The notes beneath the pieces were generated by a model, which was not told the origin of the DNA, did no database searches, and was given only the letters and a program-made list of their open reading frames with translations. Both the position numbers and the translations under genes were made by a program. DNA of 64,000 nucleotides, taken from positions 9,685,501-9,749,500 of the forward strand of contig CM050656.1 of the NCBI GenBank assembly GCA_027574665.1, in the 5' to 3' direction. The number at the start of each line of letters is the position of its first letter. The first letter of the stretch is position 1. This document shows, piece by piece, positions 28,484 to 42,022 of this stretch. The stretch comes from Rhynochetos jubatus (Eukaryota > Chordata > Aves > Eurypygiformes > Rhynochetidae).

Positions 28484-31400
28484 ATAAATAGTTTATATAG
28501 AAACTGGGTCTGCTCAGGCTTGTGACAAGAGCCATTTGTCATTTGTGTTCACAAAGCACCCCCAGTGAAGGTTTCAACTACTGCCAATCCCTAGTCTAAT
28601 TTATTGTATTTCCTTGACAAATTAAATCTGCAGAGATTACACAAAGGGCACCTGAGGATCTTGATATCTCTCTGGTCAAGGAAGCTAGTTGGCCTAATTC
28701 TTCTGCTGGGCCAGCAGAAAGCCCCCCAGTATCCATGCATGGACATTCTTTCCCTTTCCTCCATTGGATGATGACTGGCACCAGAATTGCTCCAAAGACC
28801 CATCACTTTCTTCCCCGGTTTTTCAACAGAGGCTGTTAGGGGACCTAAGTAGACCACCATGGCTCATGGTGGCCACTGCTAACCAGTTAGAGGCAGGAGG
28901 AAGGAAGCACTGCCTTTACGTGGACCCTTCTCCTCCTGTGTTTTTAGCTGTGTTGGTAACTCCTTGGAGCAGCAGAGCCCCCAAAGCTCCTTTGTGATGG
29001 GGTCTAGAGCAGAGTTCAGGGAGGGAGGCTGTAAAGGCTCTCATTTTTGTACAGGTGAGTGCTGTGTCCTTGTGTCCTCGTGATGCTCTGGCTGGATCTG
29101 TCTGTCATCATCTCATACCCTTCATTTGTCAGCTTGCTGAGATGGAGCTCTTTATTTTGCGTGCAGTTTATTTCTGGGATTCTTGAATGTACCAATGCAA
29201 ATAATAATAGAGACTGCAGTGAAGGAGAGAGATTCTCTGGGGTCAGGACAACTTTTCCTGTTTAAAGGGAGAAGACCTGGGCCCTGTTGTCTGTAACTAG
29301 TCAGTGAGATTTGCCTGAATTCATTAAAAATCAATCTTCCTTGTAGCCTCAGATGCCTCCCAGGTATTCAAGCTGTAGTTCAAGGTCTAATCTAGGTTTC
29401 AATTAACAACCAAAAATGATAATATAAAAGTTTCTTTTCTTCCTTAAGGTTTCAGCAGCAATGCGCATGCTTCATTAATGAAGAATTTTAATGAAGGATG
29501 GCTTTGCCAGACAGAAATAAGTATTTGATACAAGCATTTTCATCTGCATGGGTTAATATAGAGAGGAAACCCAGGTGAAACCAGGCTAATATGTACAGAG
29601 ACCTTGCGTCAAGTCTGTTAACATGAGAGTTGATAGAATGGCATTAGACATTAAAGGAAGTGGAGTTGGGAGGAAGATCTCTCCTGCCTTCATCGTGTTT
29701 CAAGGGCTCTGTCCATTACCGCGCAGTAAAAAAGCCCACAGACAGGCTGAAGTGTTGTCTGAATAGGGTTTCTGACAACTGGTTTGTTCTTTTCTTGGAA
29801 ACACTCATGCCCTGTGATAAAAACAATGCTGATGGGCTGTAACAGTATTTTGGAGAAAGGCAGACTGGCTCTGTGTTCCTTTTTTTAGCTCAGCAGCCAT
29901 CAATGGCTAAGCAGATCAGATGTTTTACAGTGTCAGCTACAGAGAGGAAAAGTGGATTCAGCGTAACATGATGTGGGATCTCTTGCAGGCACAGTCTTCT
30001 TATGGCTCTTTGGTTCCACACTTCTGCCTGCTGCTCAGTTTAAGTGGTCCATGTCTCTCTCCTTCTAGTGATAGCAGCTACTTATGTGCCTACATTATCT
30101 GTCGTCTTGCAATTGTGAGAGCCTGGACTGAAGAAGGGACTTAAGGAAGACAGGTTGCCATGCTTGTACAGTTTTGTGATCCACCCAGCATCCCATCTCT
30201 GCCAGGGCCCAGCTTCAGGAGCATCAGAGGGAAATGCAGGAAGCAGCACCAAGCATACACTGAATAATCTGCCCTTAGTTTAAGGCTGAAGTCAGTGAAA
30301 ATGTTTGAGCCCCTCAAGCTAGGCTTTTGGTAACTTGCTCAGTTGATGTCTCTGAAGAAAATTTTTAAGATGAGGTGGAAAATAAGGACTCCTGCAGATG
30401 TTTTTTCTCTCTGGAGGATCCAGCAGAGAAGGGGAGTCAATTCCCAAAGGAGACAATCTGGGAGCAGTATTCAATTTGGACTACAATCAAGTAAGATACA
30501 GACAACAATTGTGTATTAGTTGTAATTCTACTGAGGAATCAGAATCAAGGAGCCAGTTTGGTTGGGGGGTGTGGGGCGAGGCAAGGGCGGTTTTGTCAGT
30601 CAGCTGCTTCATCTTGAAACCTGTTTGGATGACAACTACTGGGATGGAACAAATGCATCCTCATTTTATTTTCTATGCTTAAACCAAGATCAGGAATGGT
30701 TTGGGAATAGCAACGCACGAGATGAGAATAGTTTTGCAGCTGAGTTAGCAAACGTGCCTTTACGCATGGCTATGCAGCTCAGGGTCACAAAAGCTGACGA
30801 TGACTAGAGAGGAGCAGAGAGCCATAGACATCAGAAACTCCCTTGACTTAAAATGGAGATAGGAGACGAGTTTTGGTGAGTATTTCTAGTTTGATTGGGG
30901 CAGCTGGAGGAGAAGGAAAAATTTGTTCAGCCTTTGACTTGCTTCCCAGTCGCTGGAGTCTGAGATCATAACTGCTGAGATGAGACGGTGACAGTTGGTC
31001 ACTATTGTCCAGGTTCTTAGACACTGCCCAAACCATCATAAATATGCTGTAGAATCAGAACTGGCCCAATACCAAAGCCCAGACCAAAACTGTGGAAATG
31101 TCACAATTAGACCTGAAGAAACTTGGTGTTGCAGATTGGGCTGAAGTGGATAAGAATATTATGTTTTGCAGAACCTGTTGAATGATGGAAGTTACTTTCC
31201 ATCACCTGAAAAATCTTCTGCGTATAATTAATATGACATCACCTCGAAGAAACATAGTTTACATTGCCCAATAAGTCCACCATGGTTCTTTATAAAGGTT
31301 ATATATATGTGTTTATTAAAAGAGCAATATATTTACTCTTACTAATGATTTTCAAGCATTAACAGAAAAAAAATATGGGGAATAAAGCTTGAAAATATTA

Positions 31401-32436
31401 CAGTTCAGTAACAATGCAACCCTAAATTTTTTTGGGGTGTAATACCATCACTTTAGATTCATCAGAAAGCCTGTGTATTCTTGGCAACTTTGGACAGAAG
31501 TCAGAATTTCCAATCCAGAGATAATGCTGATAGTCCAACATTTGTTTCTGTCCAAAATCAGGGAGGAAAGGAAGAAATCTTGAAAATTCATTGCGAAGTC
31601 ATCACTCAAAAATTTATTAGAAGGCAATGAAACATTACAGTTAACTTTATGTGGCAAGTCTTTCAGTGGTGCATAGACACACAGAAGTCGTAATTTGAAC
31701 GTAAAGCCCTTTCTCTCCTCTTTGAAGTAGATTTCCAGAATGAACCCGATGTCCCAGGCCAATTGTGTAGCTATGTGCTGCCATGTTGAACCAGGATTCT
31801 TGAGCAGAAAAGAGCCCACTTTGATCTATGGGATAGGTAGTCTGTCCGAGGAGCTTTAAGTACAGCATCCACAAGACATTGAGGTTCCAAAGGCAGCTGT
31901 ATGATTCATATTTTGCTTAAAGCAAACTACCCAGGTACAAATAGCTTAGCACTATGTTCGTATGTTGATCGTAAGACAGTGAAGCTTTAGGGAGTAGAGT
32001 CAGAGGTGAGGCTTTGTGTGCCACAAGAAGAGAATTGCTATTGATGTGGGAGATGGAATCAAGACTGTAGGGTCAACCCATTCTTCCTCTGTGGGCACAG
32101 CCCATCTTCTGAAGCTGGAGTGTGCAGCTTACACAGTTTACACTAAATATGCATGAACAAAGGATTATTCAGTTCAAGAATTGAATCAAAAAGTTGAGAA
32201 GGGGAAATAAATTCAGAGCAATCTGAAGGGAGCATTTTGAGGACATTTTTGAAGACAAGGGTTGGGTTTTGTTGGGGTTTTTTGTCATTTTTATTTATTA
32301 GTTGGGTTTTTCTTTTTAATAGAGATCAATTTTGAAACAAAAAAGGCCACTTTGTAGTTTTTAAGTCTTTGAAAACAGAAGACTAAAAAAAAAAAATTAA
32401 AAGCTTTGTTCAGAAAGTGCTGAAATGAAACATTTT

Positions 32437-32497
32437 GAACTAGATGATCTTTAAAGGTCCCTTCAAACCCAAACCATTCTAAGATTCTGTGATTCTG
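32437..32497 (+). mobile_element. CR1 LINE 3'-end fragment
   Basis: GAACTAGATGATCTTTAAAG is followed by GTCCCTTCAAACCCAAACC and the octamer-like ATTCTAAG ATTCTGTG ATTCTG. This is a near-consensus avian CR1 3' terminus of about 60 bp, strongly 5'-truncated and in the sense orientation of the gene. It looks younger than the copy at 16740 because the match is closer. Confidence 0.88.
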
Positions 32498-33267
32498 AAA
32501 TAAGAGAGTTCATATGAAAATGTGGAAATGGCACATTACAAATGTTTCAGTTCTCCTTTCTTTTTTCAGTGAATTCAGCCACTCAAGTTGCAGAAAGCTT
32601 GTATTTCTGCTCCTGTGCCCTAGATCAGCTTCACTTTTAATGAAATGGAATAGATAACAAAAGTTTTGCTAACTTCTTTTATTCTATAGTTTCTCAAACT
32701 AGGAAAGAAATCATCACCATCCATGGGAATATCTTGTCCTCACAAGCGTTTCACTTTGTTTATGCACAAAATTGAGGGTTTGCGTATATACATGTGTGCA
32801 TGCTGAGGACAAAATTCCCTTTCAAACTAAAGCAACAGTTCTTGAACAACGTGATTCTTCCCAGAGAAATAGTCTGACGTGGATTCTGAGTCCAGAGATA
32901 CCATCCAAGTTTGGGGTTGACTGTAATCTAATTTAACTACTTAAACTAATTTAACTGCTTGTGAGATGTAGTTCACTCTGTGGCAAAAATGCAAAAACAA
33001 CTGCTTTTCCAAATTCTGTTAAGAAATGGAAATGCTTTAACTTCAGGGCCTAAGGCAACTGCATCCTAAATAAAATGACCTCTTTATAATTAAGCCAGTC
33101 TGGTGAGTGAATAATCAGGGTTTTCACAGGTATTTTCTTTTGCTGTCTCTTGAGCCCAAATTCATCCTCAGTAATTTATGACACTTACCTGAAGCAGCTC
33201 AGATAAGTTAGGTGTGGGGAGAATCTAGTTCTCCAATCTGTTCTTTGGAGTTGTGCTCTTTTGCAGT

Positions 33268-33286
33268 AAAAAAAAAAAATGTATAA

Positions 33287-33322
<36 letters not shown>
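33268..33322. repeat. A-run followed by compound (TA)n(CA)n microsatellite
   Basis: Twelve A residues at 33268-33279 are followed by (AT)9 at 33287-33304 and (AC)9 at 33305-33322. Such compound arrays are typical polymorphic intronic microsatellites. Confidence 0.95.
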
Positions 33323-36300
33323 TTTCATCTTGAAGGAGATGAACTCCATGGTGGTATGCACTGGAGTGACCTGGTTATGTGGGAGACGATGGTCTAAATC
33401 CATACTTCACATCACTAGTAAGAGGCCCTGTGAGCTATGCAGGAGCAGGGTAGGATTTCTGTCTGGTTTTCTGTTCTCCTTTTGTTTGCTACTCTCCCAA
33501 GAGCTTTGAAAATCTGAGTTTCATCCTAGCGTGGAAGAGAAAAAAACCATACAACTTCTCGTGGGACAGGACATTCTGGTGCCCGTCTTGTGGGTGTGCA
33601 TGACTGCTCTCTCCGAGAGATGCGTAAGGAAAAAAAGCCAGAAGCAGATGTCTCTGTGGCCTGTGGCAAGGGGAGCAAGGGTGCCTGTGAGGGACTGACA
33701 AATTCCTGCCTCGACAAAGACTCCCAAACTGGAATTTATGAGAATCTGTCTGTAACAAAAAAACCTAGTGTCTGGCTGTCATCCGGATGCGTCCCGAGAA
33801 CGGTGGCATAAGGATAAAGCTGCCACATCACGCATTCCTTGCTATCACCACAGCTGCTCTCTCGAAACAAAATCTTTCCTTGTCTGACAGCTCTGAAAAC
33901 TGAACCAAGAAAACCTCGGCGGTGTTGCTGTACTTGGAAGCGCGTGCAAAGCATGGCAGCCTTCTGAGCAAAACTTTTCCATTGCTCGCGCGACACAGAC
34001 AAGACGCAAATAACGAATTGGCAAACGTGCATTGTAGAAGATTCTGCACATATCTGAGGGAACAGAAACGTTACCGCAAGATTGCTGAAAAAATAGATTG
34101 GCGATTTAGTTGTGCGGAAGATGTGTATGGTCAGAAAGGCATGTCCGTTCTCATGAGCTGCAGCAAGGGCAAATTCCTGTCCCTGCTGAAGCCCAGGGGA
34201 TGCTTGATGGGACCCACCCCAAAAGTTATTGGCATTACTGTGGCAAGGTCAGGGGGCAGAGGTGTTAGTGGGATCTGCCTGATGCGCCCCTCAGATACTT
34301 GTTGGTGAATCAGTGGTTGGGAAAATCCCTGTGGGTAGGGATGAGGCGCAATGCAAGGTGAGGGGTTAACACCACGTTGCCTCCACCAGTGGAGAAAGGT
34401 GGGCTGTTCGCAAGGGCAGTTCAGAGCAGGAGCAAAATGTGGATGTTCTGATTTGCCCTACAGAGGAGGTTATCAAGCCCGGAAGTGGTCACGGCCCTTT
34501 TTTGTTCCAGAAATTGGATACTTGATGTGAGGGGTAGGAAGACACTTGTCTGGGCAGGGAGAAAGGCACAGCCAGCCTCCCAGGTGTCTTGGGGTTGAAT
34601 GAAGTGGGGCCTGGGCAGTTTTAAGCCTGGGAGTTATGCAAAAAAGCTATTACCGGACCTCACGATGTTAATGTCCTTTTTCTGACCAGATCCATTCTAT
34701 AACCCTAGCAAATCGCGGTGATGAGTCAATTTGCTATTGTCAGTGTGAGCACAGAGCGACACTTAGAGACCAGAAGGCAGAGAGAGAAAAGCTGAGACAG
34801 GCTAATGGTGTGTACCACCCAGCCTAAACTACTTGTGTGTTTGGTTTTGTTCTTTTAATCCTTGAAAAGTATTAGAAAAGGATGTCAGATTTCACCAAAA
34901 GTGTAACAAAACCACAGGAGTCTTTGTGGATTAAGAGTTTTCAAGAACTAGAAAGAATAAACTTTTTTCTGTTTTCACTCTGGTTTCTGTACCTTAAGCC
35001 ACGTAGGATACTTGTGGAGACCCCCAAGTTTTCTTACTTGGACTCCGTTATTTTAGAGAACTTATTTTGCAGAACTGTGCATCCCATCCCAGGGAAGGAA
35101 ATTAAGGTCAGAGATGAGAAAAACCCACCTAAGGGCCTGAAATACTTTTGGTTTCTCAAAGACCACCCGGTGTGGGAATGATAGATTTAAAAATGGGTGG
35201 AACCTCTAAGCCTGGAGTTGTGTCAAGTCATTTATGAAAAATCTCTGACATCTTTGTGTGGACCAAGATATTTGGGTGGTACTTTCTCACTCTTTCTTCA
35301 GAAAAGGCACGGTGGCCTCACAATCTGAAAACTAGCCCTGCTTTCTCTCTGGCTTTAAAAATAACTATGTATCTTGAAAAGCTGTCTCAGCAGTAGTGAA
35401 GGAGTGGAAAAAAAAACGTGTATTATATCCCTATGGTTTCATACAGTGCAGCTGTGCTAACAGAGTGCATTGAGACCGAGACGAAAGGAAAGGCATGAAA
35501 TAGTCCATGAAATGATCAGTTGAATCTAACACTAAAGCTTCATGCAGCAGGGAGATCTATTGTCCAGCTATCCTATTGCAGATGGCAGGGTTTTGGTGTT
35601 TTGGGTTTTTTTTTTTTTTTAGAAGGAAAAAAATACAGAATATTAATGATTTTTTATTAATAAAATTTTAACCGAAATAAGTGTGAAAATTATCTTCTGA
35701 TAGGAAGTCTACCTTACTTTGATTTGAAATCTTTAAATATTCTTACAATATGTTTGGATTAAATATCTGTATTCTGTGGGATTTAAAGTTTTGATTTTAC
35801 TTCTGATTGAATGTCTGTAGGATGATGATCAGATTTGAAAACAACAGGGTTTCTATATTTATTAAATCAGTTTTTAAAAAAAATCGATTTTTTGAGAGAA
35901 GCAAGCTTGCATCAACATACAGCCTTCAGCCCCTCCTAGGTCTTGGGGTAATTAGTAATAGTACAGGAATAATGGAACGAGTATTGACCAAATGTAACGT
36001 GCAATTGCCACAGTGCAGCTATTCCCCGTGCGCCAACTCTAAAGTACAAGTGGTTAGTTTATAACCCTCTTTAGGTTACAACATTTTAATGTTTCTTCAG
36101 TGTTTATTTATTCTCTTCCCAAAGAATGTTCTGAAATATCGAGTTTACAACCTGTGGCTCATGTGATGGCAGTGGAAACAATTAAGCTAGAAGCTTTCAA
36201 AGCCACCACTGGGATTTTGATGCCCAAACTCATTAATTTTAATAAGAAGTGAGTTGCCAGTCGTCTTAAGTGGTTTCTAAAATCTCAACCCATAAAACCA

Positions 36301-38886
36301 CCTCTCTACTGGTTCCAGTTTACTAGGAGCTCAGAGCAAGGTAAACACGTGTAACAAAATAGGTGTTAAAAGGTGGAAAGTATATGCTCAGGTGTCTCTC
36401 AGCCCATTCAAGGAACCAAATGGCAGCCCCAGCCTTGAGCTAGCAGATGGGGGCTGACATGGGGGCTGCTCCTGCCTTTGGCATCTCATGGAGTTACTGA
36501 CTAATCCAAACATGAGGCACAGTTTCGGTGGCAAGAAGGAGAAAGTCAATGGCAACAGAAATCTTGGAACGGCTCAGTTCCAGCTGTGATCATCAGATTG
36601 CCTGTTGACTTTGTGCTTTCACATCTGCCCTGTGCTCTTGGCTTCATAACGTGTTTCTGTGACCTAGGTAGCACTCTTCTCCCTGGTGTGCAGATGGATG
36701 GCTTAGTGGCAGGAAGACATGGGTGAACTCACACCCCTCAGTGCAGAGCAGAGGTATCCAGAGCAGTACCAGCATGAATTGCCTTTAAACAGTACCCACC
36801 AACTTGTATTCCCATTGCTTTGGCGTAAGGGCAGATGAAGAGACGAGGGCTTTCTTGCCACCCATTGCTGCCACTGCAGTCACCAACATGGTGTTTATAG
36901 ATGCTTGGTCCAGGTCCTTCCTACCTGCCTAACCATTCCCATCCAAGTTCACGCTGCGTCCCCTTCCGAGCTGCTATATGGCTGCATGTGCTTGTTGGTA
37001 CTTCACTGATCCACCATCATGGTTGGATAAAAATTAGGAGCTGTCTGCTGGGGCCTGAGGGAACCACCCAGTGCAAACCTATGACAGCCTTTCCTTTTAC
37101 ATGGGTCTGGAGATGGGTTTCCTTCAGCCATGAGCCTCTGTCACAGCCTAAGTCTTGAAGTCTTTGGAGAGCTCCAAGTTCTCTCAAAGAAAGTTGCTGC
37201 AGTGATGAAAACTCATCCTCAACTTGAATCATGCAAGAAAGTCTTAACGGGGGAAAAAAAATCCAGAACCAGCAGATCTCTCTGTGATGTGAAACACAGC
37301 ATGGAGTGAGTATGAATGAGTTTGAAAAGGACTGATTGAGAGTCTGAATGCTTGGGAAAAGAAGAAAAATACAGGATTTTATTGTGTCTTTTATTAATGA
37401 AAGCAACCTTGGAGAATTTTAGAATTACTTTAAGCAAGTGTCCCTCTTTCCTGTATCTGTGATATGATCTCTGAAGAACATTGGCTACTAGCGACAAAGT
37501 TACTGTAGTTTTTGCCGGTGAGTCTCATAGTAGCAACAATTAATTCTCATAGCTATTGAAAGGACCTTTGGGAGAAACGTGATGCAGTGGAAATAGAGAT
37601 GACCATCTTGACTGCTATTGTAATGTACCTCAAAAAAATCAAAAAGAAAAAAAGCTGCTATTAACAGTATATGTGACTTTTTTGGAAGAGAACAAAATGT
37701 TCCATAAATGAAACATGTGTTTTCACTTGCAGCACATTTTGTACATTGTCACCAATGAAGTTTAGGATTTTTTATTACTTTTTCATTAAAATGTCTTACT
37801 GGTTTCACTCAGGAGGCAAAACTTTTCACGTGGCTTTAATTGTTTCTGTCATAAAAGTCATAGCATCCATGTAATAGAAATAGTTTCGCAGACCACAGCT
37901 TCATATTGCCTATTAATTCTCTTCCACTTTCTGTACCTACAACTCATTGGGCCATCCCAGAGACAAAAAAAGTTCCTCTCTTGCAATTAAGACCAAGCAG
38001 GAGTTTCTACTGAAGTTTGGGGAAAAAAAATAACACTTTGTGTCAGTACTCATTTATTAGATTTTTGTTTCAGATATCTTAGCTCACAATGTAAGTTGAC
38101 ATGGCCACATATCAAAGGAGAGAGTTTGTATTGACTTTTTTCTAAAATTAGTGAAATTCTAGAAGATGAAAACAATGAAAGATCCTTTTCTGCAGAGTTC
38201 CAGAGGTGATAGTATTTCAAACCAGAGTGAAGAGCTCTGGCAGTAGTGTTTCACGGTGGCTTTGGACAGGCCATTTACCCCTTTTCTTGCTTCATCTCTC
38301 CATTACACACAAACTGCTGGAGTTCAGGTCTCTCATCCCATCCCAGCAGCCTGGCTACTAGACCATGCTTCTGTCATCAGCCAGAGCTTCCCTGTCACCA
38401 CTCCTAACTCAGGTGAACAAACATTATTGTAGTCAAAACAAGGATTTGTTTTCCACAGATGATATCCAAAGTTGGAAAAAAAAAAAAAAGAAGGGAAGTA
38501 GTGCTATCTCGTTAATTTAAGATCAGCTTCTGTTAAGGTATCTGTTTTCTGCAGGGTGAGTCACAGTCTTGCCATTTAACCTTCAGCCCAGCAGGGGAGG
38601 CGATGTTGACCCCTACCGCAGGCTCAAAAGGCTGTAAGAAGTAATTAATATGCCAGAAAACAGCAATAGCATAGCAACTGCCTTTTCATCTTTTTGCAGT
38701 TTAGTGATTATTTGGTAGTTTGCTAGGAAATGCCACTGCTGTCCCTACTTGCTGCCCCAGAACAAAGCCCTGTACGCCTTCTTAGCAGCTAGGAGCACCC
38801 ACCAAGTAGTGTAGTCCTCTGCTTTCACTTTTTCTTGACACGATCCCTCACTTATTCATCCAATGTTTAAATGTTGTGTTTTGCAG

Positions 38887-39156
38887 TTCAAGGACAACAA
38901 AGACAAGCCCAGCCTTAGAAGGGTCCTCAGCAACAGCCCTGCCTGCTGTCCCACTTTCCGAGCAGGTCCCACTGACATCTCCTTCCCTGAAGCCCCTGCA
39001 GATGGACGAAGACGACAGCCTATCTCCTCACCTCCTATTGCCAGACAGCATCAGCCAGTTGGAAGAGTTTGGCAGGCAGAAGAAATGGCACAAGAAGCAG
39101 CACAAACACCATCGCCAGAGACAGTTCAATGACCTCTGGGTTCGGATAGAAGACAG
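38887..39156 (+). CDS. TRABD2B: TRABD2B internal coding exon: linker between protease domain and membrane segment
   Basis: This 270 bp exon has its acceptor at 38885-38886 (TTTTGCAG) and a consensus donor GTGAGT at 39157. The first base completes an Asn codon with the previous exon, 89 full codons follow, and the last two bases begin a Ser codon. The first ~40 residues are a low-complexity Ser/Thr/Pro/Ala linker. After it comes an acidic MDEDD patch, then [20 protein letters not shown], a strongly basic and His-rich [14 protein letters not shown] stretch, and [12 protein letters not shown]. The LLLPDS, LEEFGRQ and [10 protein letters not shown] blocks are what I recall as characteristic of TIKI2 rather than TIKI1, which is the main reason for choosing TRABD2B. 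A second frame (38863-39132) is also open across the exon but does not match the family. The linker is presumably extracellular and flexible; the role of the basic stretch is unknown to me. Confidence 0.94.
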
Positions 39157-40424
39157 GTGAGTCATAACTTTTATGGTCCCTTCCTGCTGTCTCCAAACTA
39201 GCTGCTCTTCCAATCCCAACTCCTGTTGATTAGATTGTAAGGAGGGTTGGAGGAAAGCTAAATGGCAGAGACAGGGAGTGAGGTGATAGTTTTAAGAACT
39301 AGGAGGAAGGCTCATAATCACATTTGATTTAAAAGTAAAGAGAAATAGTTAATGCTTAGAATATTTAAAATATACAGAAACAAAGGCTTGTCAGAGTAAA
39401 AACAGGAAAAAAATGATGGTGGAAAATACTCTGTGTTTGCCCTCTTTCTTCCAATAATTATTTTCCAGTCTTTACTGTCAGCTTTCAGAGCAAAGACTCA
39501 CCCATTTTCCAACAATTCAGAATATTCGTGGGAGTTTTTAAGAATCTGACATATCTGACTTTCAATCTTCTTAACTGTGTTCTGGGGTTGAAATGTTTTA
39601 ACATTCAGATTGCCTTGAAAACAGCAAACTGAGGCAAAATGAAGTACTTAACTAAGGCCTCTATGTGAAGATAATGGAGTTAGGCATATCTCCATGGTAT
39701 TTAACATTAAAAACTGCCATTTGGTGTTTGAATAAGAGGTTGAATCTGGGCCTTTGTGTTTGACCAGAGCAGCTCAATGTGTGTGTTTAGGATTCCTGGG
39801 CAATTTATTCTCCCACTTCTAAAACTGGGAAAGTTCTTTAGTGCCTTTATCCAGGCCACGTCATGGGCAGATGAAGAGCCACAATGTTTATAGATTTGCT
39901 AACAAGTAAAAGGAATGAAATAATCTGTTGGGAACTGGCTGCTCGCCTATACATGTAATGATTGTCTGTCTGTGAGCATTACTCTTATTCCCATTTTCAT
40001 AGCACCTAAATGCGTTGCAAGGAAAATGAGTCAGAGTATCTCAGAGGCTTCTCCCATTGCTAAGGAAAAAAACTGCATCATTGTGTTCTGAGATTTCTTT
40101 TTCATTCTTATTCATTCTTTTTAATGGAGCAGTTTCCTCATTTGTGTTGTAGTTTATTGTATTCTTGGGATGAGTGAGGTAAGGGTTGTTATTAAGGTGG
40201 TGCATATTAATCGTAAGAAAGTAAGACTATTTCTGAGGTTAATGCCAGCCTTGGTGAGAAGGATCAGACCTGAATTCATGTGTTTTGTTCTCAAAATGTG
40301 TTCAGTTGTTGGATCCTCTCCACAGAGGATGCTGAAGCATGAGCTAAAAGGCATTTTGTCCTACATAGTTGATTGCCTTGAGGACAAGGAACTTTTCTGT
40401 CTTTCTTCTGCCTGGGGAATTATT

Positions 40425-40500
40425 GAATCACAGAATGGTTTGGGTTGTAAGGGACCTTAAAGATCATCAAGTTCCAACCTCCCTGCCATGGCCCAGGTCA
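40425..40500 (-). mobile_element. CR1 LINE 3'-end fragment, inverted
   Basis: The plus strand reads GAATCACAGAATGGTTTGGG and then TTGTAAGGGACCTTAAAGAT, which is the reverse complement of the CR1 3' terminus. It continues with CAAGTTCCAACCTCCCTGCC, as CR1 copies do. The element is therefore on the minus strand, antisense to TRABD2B. It may extend rightward (to perhaps 40600) but similarity by eye fades after about 40500. Confidence 0.88.
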
Positions 40501-41949
40501 TGCCGAGTCGTGGTGTCCCAGAATTTCATAAGTGTGTCTGGTCCAGGTCACCATATGTGTCCTACAGGGGAGGTGCTTAAACAGTCAGATCTGGTGGGAT
40601 CCTGGTGGTTAGGCACAATCTCCTGTCCCTGTCCTATCTATCCAGGAGGGATATTAGATATTGGGCCTGATATGGCTATGAAAATTCTGCAGCTGGGGGC
40701 TTAAAGCAGTGGTGCTTGCACAGCTCTGGTGGACTTCTGTGCCTTTTGCTGGTTTTATTTCAGTAAGAAGTGTTCCTAGGGAAAGTATTTAAAAGGGTAG
40801 TTCCCCAGGTTAGGGTTAAATTATTCATTCCGTGCTCCTGCAAGATTTCATCTGAATCAAAACCTTTTATCCCTCTACTTCCATTTCATAAGGATGGATG
40901 TTGGGATAAGGAAACATAAAGCTCTGCTCCCACCAAGCTGGTGATGAACTAGACACCATGTGTTGCCTGCCTTGCTGAAAGATCCCAGGGAGATATTAGT
41001 GGAGATCACAGCCCTAGAAATGAGGAAAGGCTGGAAGAAGGGAAGTCTGCCTTAGTGTTTTCAGATGGTTTTACTGCTTCTATAGCTCTGGAGTAACTTC
41101 TGGTGTTTTCCTGGAAACAAAACAAACAAAATAATACAAACTGTTCAGCTAAATCAGAGACTCACAACCAGCTCTGGTTTCCCCAGAAACTGGATGGGGT
41201 CTCAGTGTTCATAAACCAGCTGCTGCATATTGTCCTTTTGGCAGTTGGGTTTCATCAGCATTAATTGCAAGCTGAACCTTGCACAAGGCAATAAACAGTG
41301 AGTTCTCTCTAACTGGTTCCTTTCTGATTGGCAAGAAAAGAGCAGAAATGTGTGCCTGTCACCAGACTTTGTAGCACGATCATCCTTGGGAAGAAACAGC
41401 TAGGATGGCTAATAATATGGGCAAGGGAGGCCTACCTATGCAGGAGAGACGCATGTGAACTTACTTTGTGTTGCCTCAGTAATGTCCAGCATTCAACAGT
41501 GAGACTGTTAATATTCGGGTTTGGACGATAATTAGTGTACTAGAAGTTCACTCTCTGGCCTGCCGCATAGATCCATTGCACATTGGAGCCCCCGCATATT
41601 CTATGTCATCTCTGCATATAGAATTACCTTGAGCTATGGCCTCATATTTCCAAATGGTTCTTCTTCCAGTTTGTTTCCTAAGACAGCTGTTGTCATCTGA
41701 AACTTGTTTGCCTTTGAGACAAAGTAGAGGGATTTAGGTCATTGTTACAGCTTTTGGGTGAAAGCTGCATACAACTCATTGTTTCCATGGAGATCTCCAG
41801 AATTCAGCTGCCTTTCAACCTGAAAAGTCAAAGAGAAATATACAGGTGGAGGACAAATCCAGGTGAATTTAAACCAGATTATTGATTCTTGTATGAACCT
41901 CATTGAACTATGAAATGACTGTGGTTCATACAGCTCTTTTCCAAAGCTT

Positions 41950-42022
41950 TATTGACCATGGATTAGAAGGCTTTATGAGCCATGAATTGCAGGGCTTTTA
42001 TGGACTATGCATTTCTAGGCTC
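41950..42022. repeat. Degenerate 24 bp tandem repeat, three units
   Basis: Units at 41950-41973, 41974-41997 and 41999-42022 share a TAT.....ATG.ATT....GGCT frame. Adjacent units match at about 16 to 17 of 24 positions by hand alignment, so this is an old, decayed tandem. Confidence 0.45.

Larger units (their letters stand above)
15125..38886 (+). other. TRABD2B: TRABD2B intron of 23.8 kb
   Basis: This intron is bounded by a GTAAGC donor and a TTTTGCAG acceptor and separates the TraB-domain exon from the linker exon (phase 2). It starts with a pyrimidine-rich run (15152-15190) shortly after the donor. It contains two plus-strand CR1 3' ends (about 16740 and 32437), a (TA)n(CA)n microsatellite at 33287-33322, a GT-rich run near 28463-28483, homopolymers (14 T at 23723, 15 T at 35606, 14 A at 38476), and a locally CpG-rich block around 33780-34080. 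A candidate alternative terminal exon lies at 22596-22680. Longer open frames (for example 27115-27510 minus, 129 to 131 codons) show no family signature. The rest is unremarkable unique sequence. Confidence 0.88.

Noticed and set aside
38863..39132. Second open frame overlapping the linker exon, a possible dual-coding region.
   Set aside because: It does not fit the splice phases of the flanking exons and its openness follows from the Ser/Pro-rich codon composition of the real frame.
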